From Myxococcaceae bacterium (GTDB lineage: Bacteria > Myxococcota > Myxococcia > Myxococcales > Myxococcaceae), in assembly GCA_018262385.1 (NCBI GenBank), contig JAGSPQ010000239.1, positions 1-6,154 of the forward strand: a stretch of 6,154 nucleotides of DNA, written 5' to 3'. The notes beneath the pieces were generated by a model that searched no databases, was not told the origin of the DNA, and worked only from the letters and a program-made list of their open reading frames with translations. A program made the position numbers and the translations under genes. Below are positions 1-5,614 of this stretch, in pieces. Each line of letters starts with the position of its first letter. Within the stretch, counting starts at the first letter, position 1.

Positions 1-1232
1 ACCCGCACCCGGCGGTTTGGGGCCGAGAGCCGCACCGACTCCGCGCCGATGGCCGCCGCCTGAGCTCCGACCCGCACAGCCATCCGCACGACGGGTGGTG
101 CAAGCCGCTGCCGCGCGGGCGCCCGCTCCCGAAGCACGCCTCGCTGGCGGCCTCTCAAGTCGCGCTCGATCGCCAGCGGCTCGGCGGACGCCCCGCGCTG
201 CTCAAGCGCAAGTGGAAGCGGATGGCGGCCTCACCGTTCGCCTTCCTCCGCGGCGCCGCGCTGCTGTTCGACGAGTGCCTGCGCCGCGAGGGCAGCTGGG
301 CCAAAGGTCCGACCGGCGGCGGCTCGCTGGTGGGCGATCTGCACCTGGAGAACTTCGGCGTCTTCTTCGCCGACGGCGGCGCGCCGCACTTCCACCTCAA
401 CGACTTCGATGCGCTGCGCGACGGGCCGTGGCGGTTCGACGTGCTGCGGCTGCTGACCAGCGTGGTCCTCGCCCGCCCCGAGCTGCGCGCGTCCGGCACC
501 CAGGCGCAGGAGCTGGCCCGGGTGGCGCTCGAGGGACACCAGCAGGGGCTGTCGGGCAAGCCGGTCGAGGCGCCGGCGTTCGTCGCCCAGCAGTGCCAGC
601 AAGCGAGCGCGATCCCGCGGCAGCAACTGCTCGACAAGCACCTGCAGGGCGCGAGGCTGGCCCGCGACGACAAGCACCCGGAGGCGCCGGCCTCGCTGGT
701 GAAGCAGATTCCCTCGGCGCTGGTGCGGTGGTCGGTCTCGCTGCCCGGAGAGTTCGGGCCGGCGGTCGAGCAGCTGAAGGTCCTCGACGTGCGGCGGCGC
801 ATCTCCGGCACCGGCTCGCTGGGCGCCGAGCGGCTGATCATCCTCACCGAGGGCGACGCGCGGGGACGCTGGCTGCTCGAGGCGAAGGAAGTCGACTTCA
901 GCGCCGAGCGGGTGGTCGAGGCGATGCGCGCCGCGGTGCAGCGGCCGCCGGCGCTGATTGGCTACGCCGAGCTCGGCAAGCTGCAGCTGGTGATTCGGCC
1001 GATGGCGGCCGGGGAAGAGAAGATCTCGCTCGAGCAGCTGCCGGAAGATCAGCTCCCGGAAATGCTCCACTTCCTCGGCGCGATGTCGGGCGAGGTCCAC
1101 CGGCGCCTCGCCCGCTCGCGGATCAAGCGATGGACCCCGAAGGAGCAGCGCGGGCTGCTCGACTCGACCCGCCGCCTCGCCGCGATGCACGAGGAAGCGT
1201 TCCTCGGGTTCTGCGCGCTGCAGGCGAAGTAG
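1..1232 (+). CDS. DUF2252 family protein, 5'-partial
   Basis: This is a kinase-like protein of unknown substrate, probably cytosolic since no signal peptide or membrane segment is visible. The frame is open from base 3 to the TAG at 1230-1232. The first ATG is at 222, but it falls inside the family's conserved entry motif (RMAASPFAFLRG), and no ATG, GTG or TTG occurs in frame between 3 and 221. That upstream stretch has coding-like third positions and family-like sequence (about LLKRKWKRM), so the true start lies left of the window. Counting from the ATG at 222, GDLHLEN is at residues 38-44 and NDFD at 60-63; both resemble the catalytic and metal loops of aminoglycoside-phosphotransferase-like kinases. 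A Gly-rich GTGSLGAER (196-204), AKE with Lys222, and a hinge-like LVIRPM (256-261) follow. The gene converges on the neighbouring - strand gene with 14 bp between stop codons. Family assignment is confident; activity is unknown. Confidence 0.85.
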   Translation, partial: PHPAVWGREPHRLRADGRRLSSDPHSHPHDGWCKPLPRGRPLPKHASLAASQVALDRQRLGGRPALLKRKWKRMAASPFAFLRGAALLFDECLRREGSWAKGPTGGGSLVGDLHLENFGVFFADGGAPHFHLNDFDALRDGPWRFDVLRLLTSVVLARPELRASGTQAQELARVALEGHQQGLSGKPVEAPAFVAQQCQQASAIPRQQLLDKHLQGARLARDDKHPEAPASLVKQIPSALVRWSVSLPGEFGPAVEQLKVLDVRRRISGTGSLGAERLIILTEGDARGRWLLEAKEVDFSAERVVEAMRAAVQRPPALIGYAELGKLQLVIRPMAAGEEKISLEQLPEDQLPEMLHFLGAMSGEVHRRLARSRIKRWTPKEQRGLLDSTRRLAAMHEEAFLGFCALQAK

Positions 1233-1239
1233 CGCGCAG
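1211..1239. repeat. Inverted repeat around the DUF2252 stop codon; possible bidirectional terminator
   Basis: CTGCGCGCT (1211-1219) and AGCGCGCAG (1231-1239) are perfect 9-bp complements separated by 11 bases, with the stop codon TAG spanning the loop and the right arm. A second, overlapping pair, GCGAAG (1224-1229) and CTTCGC (1241-1246), could form a competing stem. The element lies between two convergent genes and could end transcription from both sides. Neither strand shows a following T-run, so a classical intrinsic terminator is not demonstrated. Some short palindromy is expected by chance in such GC-rich DNA. Confidence 0.4.
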
Positions 1240-1246
1240 TCTTCGC

Positions 1247-1711
1247 TCAGGCGTCGTGCGGCGTCGCCGGCCGCAGCTCGTCGATCGTCGCCGCCAGCGC
1301 CTCGAACTCCGCCTTCGAGGCGAACAGGTGCTGCGACACCAGCACCCGCTTGTCCTCGCCGACGAAGATCACCACCGTCTCGCGATCCGCGCCGCTGCGG
1401 CGAACGTCCTTCACCGCGCTCCACGGAATCTCGATCAGCCCCTGGGTCGCGCGCGCGACCGTCAGCGCCACCGCCGTCACCCGCACTCCCCAGCCGGGCC
1501 GCGGCCGCAGCTTCAGGTGCACCGTCAGCATCGCCAGCACCAGCCCCGCGCTGATCCCCGCCCGCGCAAACTCCAGCGGCGCCCCGCTGCGCACCGCGCC
1601 TGCCATCGCCCAGGCGGTCAACACCAGGCTGCCCGCCGCGCCGAGCGCCAGCAGCAGCCTCCACTTTCGCGGGTGATAGGCGAAGAACTCCCGTCGCGAA
1701 CCAGGGGTCAT
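1247..1711 (-). CDS. Small membrane protein with PH/YcxB-like C-terminal domain
   Basis: This 154-residue protein has two predicted transmembrane segments near the N-terminus (about residues 17-40 and 48-66), separated by a short charged loop. A cytoplasmic-looking domain of about 75 residues follows. Its pattern of beta strands, then an EIPWSAVKDV stretch (94-103), a charged turn, VVIFVG (113-118) and a final helix (about 130-146) resembles the bacterial PH-like domains of YcxB-type proteins; that is a fold-level impression, not a confirmed match. The ATG start (1709-1711) overlaps the recF stop codon as ATGA, which argues for translational coupling and for this start over the open frame that extends further upstream inside recF. 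Shine-Dalgarno support is weak (GGCGGA a few bases upstream). Its role is unknown. Coupling to recF may simply reflect operon placement. Confidence 0.8.
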   Translation of the reverse strand: MTPGSRREFFAYHPRKWRLLLALGAAGSLVLTAWAMAGAVRSGAPLEFARAGISAGLVLAMLTVHLKLRPRPGWGVRVTAVALTVARATQGLIEIPWSAVKDVRRSGADRETVVIFVGEDKRVLVSQHLFASKAEFEALAATIDELRPATPHDA

Positions 1712-2826
1712 GGGTCCGCCCGTTCTACCGTGCCCGCCTTCACCCGGTACCAGACAGTTCCCAGCCCCGCCGCCCGCTGCACCAGCGCCGGATCGGTGGT
1801 GGTGAGGAAGACCTGCGCGCCCGACTCGGCCAGGTACCCCATCAAGAACTGGTTGCGCTCGGGGTCCAGCTCGCTCGAGACGTCGTCGAGCAACAGCAGC
1901 GGCAGAAACCCGGAGTGGGCGTGGAGGTTCTCGATCTCCGCCACCTTCCACGCCAGCACCAGCGCCCGCGCCTGCCCCTGGGAAGCGAACGCCCGCGCGG
2001 CGTGGGTTCCCAGCGACAGCTCGAGATCATCGACGTGGGGTCCGACCGAGGTGAAGCCGCGCTCCTGATCGCGCTGCAGCCGCTGATCGAGCGCGGCGGC
2101 CAGCGCCAGCTGCAGCTGCAGCTCGGTGGCGCCGGCGAAGTCCACCTCCTCGAGGTGCGAGGGCAGGTAGAGGTAGCGCGCCGGGTCCTCGGTGCGGCCG
2201 ATGCGCGAGAACGCCGTCTGCGCCCGCGCGCCCAGCTCGCCCATCAGCGACCGCCGCCGCGACCACAGCCGCGCGCCCACCCGCGCCAGCGTCGCGTCCC
2301 ACGCCGACAGGTGCGCCGCCGGAGCGCCTTCCTTCAGCAGCCGGTTGCGCGACTTCAGCGCCCGCCCGTACTCGCGGCTCTCGGTGAGGAAGGCGGGGAA
2401 GCGGTTGAAGACGGCCCGGTCGAGGAAGTTGCGCCGGCCCTCGGGGCCGCCCTTCACCACCTGCAGGTCGTCGGGAGTGAAGGCCACCACGCTGACCCCG
2501 CCGAAGTACGCCTCGAGCGACGAGGCCCGCTTGCCGTCGACGAACGCGTGGCGCGAGCCGGCGGCGACCTCGACCGAGATCTCCCGCTCGGCGCCCGAGA
2601 GCAGGAACCGCCCCGTCACCCGGGCGGTGGTCTGACCGAACGCCACCAGCTCCGACAGCTTCGCCGCCCGCAGCGGCTTCAAGGTGGCGAGGAAGTACAG
2701 CCCCTCGAGCAGGTTGGTCTTCCCCTGCCCGTTCTCGCCCACCGCGACGGTGGCCTTCGGGCCGGGCACCAGCTCGACGCGGGAGAGATTTCGAAAGCGC
2801 TCGTAGGTGAGCGAGAGCAGCTGCAC
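1708..2826 (-). CDS. recF: DNA replication and repair protein RecF
   Basis: RecF is an SMC-like ATPase that acts with RecO and RecR to load RecA at single-strand gaps during recombinational repair. At 372 residues the protein has normal family length. The Walker A motif GENGQGKTN is at residues 30-38, the RecF-typical VGPHVDD at 261-267, the ABC signature ASQGQAR at 281-287, Walker B LLLLDD at 310-315, and the D-loop region SELDPER at 318-324. All look intact. The N-terminus (MQLLSLTYERFRN) is typical. The start codon is GTG (2824-2826); an AGGAGG lies 12 bases upstream (2839-2844), a rather long spacing. The stop codon overlaps the start of the following membrane-protein gene. Upstream, instead of dnaN, there is a divergent + strand gene, so recF probably has its own promoter in the 74-bp gap or depends on read-through from dnaN. 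Confidence 0.97.
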   Translation of the reverse strand: MQLLSLTYERFRNLSRVELVPGPKATVAVGENGQGKTNLLEGLYFLATLKPLRAAKLSELVAFGQTTARVTGRFLLSGAEREISVEVAAGSRHAFVDGKRASSLEAYFGGVSVVAFTPDDLQVVKGGPEGRRNFLDRAVFNRFPAFLTESREYGRALKSRNRLLKEGAPAAHLSAWDATLARVGARLWSRRRSLMGELGARAQTAFSRIGRTEDPARYLYLPSHLEEVDFAGATELQLQLALAAALDQRLQRDQERGFTSVGPHVDDLELSLGTHAARAFASQGQARALVLAWKVAEIENLHAHSGFLPLLLLDDVSSELDPERNQFLMGYLAESGAQVFLTTTDPALVQRAAGLGTVWYRVKAGTVERADP

Positions 2827-2900
2827 GGGGTGGCCTCGCCTCCTCTTCTCGCGGGCGCCGGAGGTTATCCAACGTTTGCTTTCCGCGTTAGCGTTGCGGC
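2827..2900. promoter_or_regulatory. Divergent intergenic region between recF and an unknown gene, with a DnaA-box-like site
   Basis: These 74 bp separate the start codons of recF (- strand) and the unknown + strand gene, and must hold any promoters for both. The part at about 2864-2892 is clearly richer in A/T than the surrounding genes. It contains TTATCCAAC (2865-2873), which matches the DnaA box TTATCCACA at 7 of 9 positions. Read toward recF, GATAAC (within TGGATAACC) is a weak -10-like hexamer, with no convincing -35 at the usual distance. No clear sigma-70 promoter can be named for either direction. Confidence 0.35.
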
Positions 2901-4088
2901 GTGGATGACGCCTCGTTTCGACTGCGGCTCGAGGGACGTGCCGAGCGGCTCGAGATCGCTCGGGTCCGGCTGACCGCCCTCGCCCAGATGCTGCGGGGGC
3001 TGCGCTGGAGAGCCCGGCTGCGCGAGAACACCGCGCTGCTGCGCGAGACCGCGGCGGGCCAGGCGGCGGTGGAAGAGGCGCTGGCGGTGGTGGCGCGGCG
3101 GGCGAAGGCCGAGTCGTGGCCCGAGAGCAGTCAGGTGATGCGCGGCGCGGCCGAGGTCGAGCAGCTGGCCAACCGCGTCGCTGCGCTCGCGCTCAAGCGG
3201 CTGGGGGTGAAGAGCCGGCCGGAGGATCTGGCTCAGCGGCTCGAGCACCTCGAGCTGCTGGTCCTCGCCGAGCCGCGGCTGGTGCTCCCCGGCCAGCGAT
3301 GGAAGACCGCTCAGCAGGTGCTGCCGCCCACCCATCCCGACGTCCAGCGGGCAGGGCGCTTCGCCGCGGTGCTCGAGCCGCTCTTCAAGCGGCCGATGCA
3401 GCCCTCGGCGCGAATGCCCTTCACCCTCGAGGAGCTCGACGGCCTCGCCGCCGCCTGGCCCGACGGGCAGCGCGCGCTCGCCGCGGTGTGGACCCGGGTG
3501 GAGAAGATCGACTCCGCCGGCACCCTGACCGCGTTTCTGCGCCGGCGGGCGATCAACACCCCCAGGCACGCGCCGAAGAATGGCGCCGAGCAGGTGCTGG
3601 CCGCCGAGTTCTGGAGCCACTTCGCCCTCGGCCGCCTCGCCGAGCTGACCCAGAGCCCGATCGCCCCGGTGGAGTGCGCCGAGCCCGAGCGGTTCGAGGT
3701 GCTGCGGTGGCTGATTGCGCGCCAGACCGACGTCGACGCGCGGCTGCCCAGCTCGAGCACGCTCGCCGATTCCCGCGCCGGGCTGATGGAGCTGGCGGTC
3801 GAGCTGTCCTCGCTGCCGCCCCGGCCGCGCATCGGCGATCCGCAAGGCGAGGCGTGGTGGAAGCGGCTCACCGAGCGGGCCGAGCGGGCCGAGCAGGCGG
3901 TGGGCGCGCCCGACTACCAGAAGCTGCAGGACAACCTGCGGCTGTTCCTGCGGGTGCTCCAGCCGCCGAACAAGACGCCGCCGGTCTACCGCGCGCTCGC
4001 CACCCTGCCCCACCCGAGCGTCTCCAACGGCAGCGAGCCGACCACCCTCGTCCAGCTGGTCGAAGCGATGCGCGCGAAGATGGCGTGA
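2901..4088 (+). CDS. Unrecognised helix-rich protein between dnaN and recF
   Basis: I do not recognise the family. The 395-residue product is soluble-looking, with no signal peptide or membrane segment. It is rich in Leu, Ala, Arg and Glu, and appears mostly helical. Residues 7-70 read like a long amphipathic or coiled-coil helix (RLEIARVRL, RENTALLRE), and another helical block with an ERA repeat lies at about 317-352. A Trp/Pro-containing middle (about 128-175) and a conspicuous Trp pair (319-320) are the only other landmarks. No nucleotide-binding, nuclease or metal motif is evident. The start is GTG 2901; an in-frame TAG at 2889-2891 prevents any earlier start, and no Shine-Dalgarno sequence is visible. 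High G/C at third positions supports this strand over the antisense frame. It faces recF head-to-head and dnaN tail-to-tail, with one base between the stop codons. A replication or repair role is only suggested by position. Confidence 0.82.
   Translation: MDDASFRLRLEGRAERLEIARVRLTALAQMLRGLRWRARLRENTALLRETAAGQAAVEEALAVVARRAKAESWPESSQVMRGAAEVEQLANRVAALALKRLGVKSRPEDLAQRLEHLELLVLAEPRLVLPGQRWKTAQQVLPPTHPDVQRAGRFAAVLEPLFKRPMQPSARMPFTLEELDGLAAAWPDGQRALAAVWTRVEKIDSAGTLTAFLRRRAINTPRHAPKNGAEQVLAAEFWSHFALGRLAELTQSPIAPVECAEPERFEVLRWLIARQTDVDARLPSSSTLADSRAGLMELAVELSSLPPRPRIGDPQGEAWWKRLTERAERAEQAVGAPDYQKLQDNLRLFLRVLQPPNKTPPVYRALATLPHPSVSNGSEPTTLVQLVEAMRAKMA
3871..3897 (+). repeat. Three 9-bp tandem units inside the unknown gene
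   Basis: CCGAGCGGG occurs twice in a row (3871-3879 and 3880-3888), followed by a one-mismatch copy CCGAGCAGG (3889-3897). The unit is three codons long, so it stays in frame and encodes an ERAERAEQA-like helix segment at about residues 325-333. A local slippage duplication is the simplest explanation, and copy number could vary between strains without shifting the frame. Confidence 0.85.
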
Positions 4089-4089
4089 G

Positions 4090-5196
4090 TCAGACGCGCA
4101 TCGGCATCACCACCGCGGTGTACGACTTGTCACCGGGGGCATGCACGACGCCGGGGCTGTGCTCATCGCCCAGCTCGAGGGCAATCTCATCGCCCTCCAT
4201 CACCGACAGCACGTCGAGCAGGTAGCGCGCGTTGAAGCCGATGGTCAGCGCTCCGCCGCGGTACGCCACCTCGATGTCATCCTTCGCTTCGCCGAGGTCG
4301 GGGTTGTTGGCGGTGATCCGCAGCTGGTTCTCGCCCAGCGACAGCTTGACCGCGTTCGACTTGTCCGCCGACAGCAGCGAGATCCGCTTCAGGCCTTCGA
4401 ACAGCCGGGCGCGCGGCACCAGCAGCTGCTTCTCACCCTCTTTCGGAATCACCCGCTGGTACTCGGGGAACTGACCGTCGATCAGGCGCATCACCATCGA
4501 CAGCCCCGGCTTCTTGAACAGCGCCGAGTTCTCGGCGAACCCCAGCTGGCACTCGGCCTCGGGCGCCTCTTCGAGCAGCCGCTTGAGCTCGAACAGCCCT
4601 TTGCGCGGGATGATCACCCCGCTCTTGAGCTTGAAGTCGCCGGTCAGCTCGCGCTCGATCAGCGACAGCCGGTGACCGTCGGTGGCCACCATCCGGACCT
4701 TGCCGCCTTCGCGCGGCTCGAAGAACACCCCGTTGAGGATGTAGCGGGTCTCGTCGGTCGAGATCGCGAACGAGGTCTTCTTGATCATCTCCAGCAGCGT
4801 CTGGCCGCCGATCTTCACCAGCGGAGCGTTCTCTTCCTTCGGCAGCTTGGGGAACTCCTCAGGCGCCATCCCCACGATCTTGTAGTGGGCCGGGCCGGAG
4901 GTGATCTCCGCGTAGTTGTTGGGCAGCTTCTTCACCGTCAGCTGCGCTTCAGGCAGGTTCTGGACGATGTCGAAGACGTACTTCGCCGAGAGCGTCACCG
5001 CGCCCGGCTTGATCACCTCGGCCGGATGCTCGCTGACGATGCCGATGTCGAGGTCGAACGCGGTGACGGTGACTCCCGCCTTGGTCGCGTTGACCAGCAC
5101 GTTGGACAGGATGGGCATCGTCGACTTGCGCTCGACGATTCCCTGCGCCCGGTGGAGCGCCTTCTTCAGCTCATCGGCGGCGATGCGAAATTCCAT
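4090..5196 (-). CDS. dnaN: DNA polymerase III subunit beta (sliding clamp)
   Basis: DnaN forms the ring-shaped dimer that encircles DNA and tethers DNA polymerase III and many repair factors. At 368 residues it has full family length. The hallmarks are STMPILSNVLV at residues 25-35, TRYILNGVFFE at 150-160, ATDGHRLSL at 171-179, LIDGQFPEYQRVIP at 238-251, FNARYLLDVL at 321-330, and the C-terminal VVMPMRV (362-368), close to the usual MPMR ending at the hydrophobic partner-binding pocket. All three clamp domains look intact. The start is ATG 5194-5196 at a typical MEFRIA N-terminus. No good Shine-Dalgarno sequence lies directly upstream; a short imperfect hairpin fills that space instead. The gene upstream on the same strand is a lipoprotein, not dnaA. 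Downstream, its TGA (4090-4092) is one base from the stop codon of the opposing gene, so no terminator fits in the gap. Confidence 0.98.
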   Translation of the reverse strand: MEFRIAADELKKALHRAQGIVERKSTMPILSNVLVNATKAGVTVTAFDLDIGIVSEHPAEVIKPGAVTLSAKYVFDIVQNLPEAQLTVKKLPNNYAEITSGPAHYKIVGMAPEEFPKLPKEENAPLVKIGGQTLLEMIKKTSFAISTDETRYILNGVFFEPREGGKVRMVATDGHRLSLIERELTGDFKLKSGVIIPRKGLFELKRLLEEAPEAECQLGFAENSALFKKPGLSMVMRLIDGQFPEYQRVIPKEGEKQLLVPRARLFEGLKRISLLSADKSNAVKLSLGENQLRITANNPDLGEAKDDIEVAYRGGALTIGFNARYLLDVLSVMEGDEIALELGDEHSPGVVHAPGDKSYTAVVMPMRV

Positions 5197-5198
5197 AG

Positions 5199-5218
5199 CG
5201 TGGCTCGTCTAGCCCACG
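5199..5218 (-). repeat. Imperfect hairpin just upstream of the dnaN start codon
   Basis: On the dnaN sense strand the arms are CGTGGGCT and AGCCACG around a 5-base loop, giving a 7-bp stem with one bulged G. The hairpin ends two bases before the ATG. A purine-rich AGAGGG (5219-5224 on the - strand) abuts its other side, so folding would bring that element close to the start codon. Whether it affects translation is inference. Confidence 0.4.
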
Positions 5219-5242
5219 CCCTCTGACTTCTCAACGAGTTGC

Positions 5243-5497
5243 TTACCTGCAGCCGGAGCGCAGCGGGTTGGTGAGGTGCTGCCGCTCCTGAAAGTCGGGC
5301 CTTCCCACCAGCTTCTCCGCGGGGGCGTGCAGCAGGTCGGTGTTGATCTTCATTGCGTCCGTGGGCGCCTTCGGGCCGTCCACCTGCTCGAGCTGCTGGC
5401 GTTGGGCTCCGGTCGCATCCGTCCCGTCGTCCTCCAGCGGGCCGCCGCAACCAGCCAGGGCCAGCACCATCACCGCCGCTCCGAGTACCTTCTTCAT
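5243..5497 (-). CDS. Small predicted lipoprotein
   Basis: This 84-residue secreted lipoprotein is of unknown function. The N-terminus MKKVLGAAVMVLALAGC is a textbook lipoprotein signal peptide: two lysines, a hydrophobic core and an LAGC lipobox with Cys17 as the lipidation site. Gly at the +2 and +3 positions gives no inner-membrane retention signal, so the outer membrane is the more likely destination. The mature part, about 67 residues, is polar and acidic at first (PLEDDGTDATG), with no recognised domain and a second Cys two residues from the C-terminus. The start is fixed by a strong Shine-Dalgarno sequence. The same frame stays open far upstream, but that part is antisense to the pseudouridine synthase gene and is not credible coding. 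It is 46 bp upstream of dnaN on the same strand, so read-through into dnaN is possible. Confidence 0.85.
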   Translation of the reverse strand: MKKVLGAAVMVLALAGCGGPLEDDGTDATGAQRQQLEQVDGPKAPTDAMKINTDLLHAPAEKLVGRPDFQERQHLTNPLRSGCR

Positions 5498-5502
5498 TGT
5501 GT

Positions 5503-5511
5503 CCTCCCTCC
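5503..5511 (-). promoter_or_regulatory. Strong ribosome binding site of the lipoprotein gene
   Basis: Read on the - strand, GGAGGGAGG ends five bases before the ATG at 5497. It is the clearest Shine-Dalgarno sequence in the window and decides the start of the lipoprotein gene over the longer open frame. Confidence 0.85.
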
Positions 5512-5514
5512 GGG

Positions 5515-5527
5515 TTTGAACTTCAAA
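5515..5527. promoter_or_regulatory. Perfect A/T-rich palindrome upstream of the lipoprotein gene; candidate operator
   Basis: TTTGAA-C-TTCAAA is a perfect 6-bp inverted repeat around a single central base. GGG (5512-5514) and CCC (5530-5532) flank it and extend the symmetry with a two-base offset. It sits three bases beyond the lipoprotein Shine-Dalgarno block, in the divergent spacer shared with the pseudouridine synthase gene. Its symmetry and its A/T richness within very G/C-rich DNA fit a dimeric repressor site, but no known regulator is recognised. Confidence 0.4.
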
Positions 5528-5614
5528 GACCCTCCAACGACCGAAATTGTGCAGCAGGGGAGCGGGAAATGCGTGCGACGATCGGCCGGCGCGCGCGGTA
5601 ATAGGTGCGGAAAA

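Noticed and set aside
17..2068. A 683-codon open frame on the + strand crossing three genes
   Set aside because: It runs out of frame with the DUF2252 gene and antisense to the membrane-protein gene and recF. Its Arg/Ala/Pro-rich translation is typical of a spurious frame in G/C-rich DNA, and no domain is visible.
2107..2124. CAGCTG-type tandem hexamers inside recF
   Set aside because: They encode an ordinary Leu/Gln helix segment (LQLQL) of RecF; this is explained by codon choice.
2827..2900. Replication origin next to recF/dnaN
   Set aside because: Only one imperfect DnaA-box-like site is present, the spacer is 74 bp, there is no long A/T-rich unwinding region, and dnaA is absent.
2865..4013. 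A 382-codon open frame on the - strand opposite the unknown gene
   Set aside because: It has repetitive Leu/Gly/Gln/Arg/His composition typical of antisense reading. The + strand frame has better codon statistics and a more protein-like sequence, though neither has a known domain.
4141..5226. A 361-codon open frame on the + strand opposite dnaN
   Set aside because: It is a shadow of the unmistakable dnaN gene; its translation is rich in His, Gln, Arg and Leu with no domain.
5206..5234. Possible dnaN promoter on the - strand: TTGAGA (5229-5234), 17-base spacer, TAGACG (5206-5211)
   Set aside because: The -35 fits well, but the -10 matches only three of six bases and the implied leader is only a few bases, so it is not reported as a feature.
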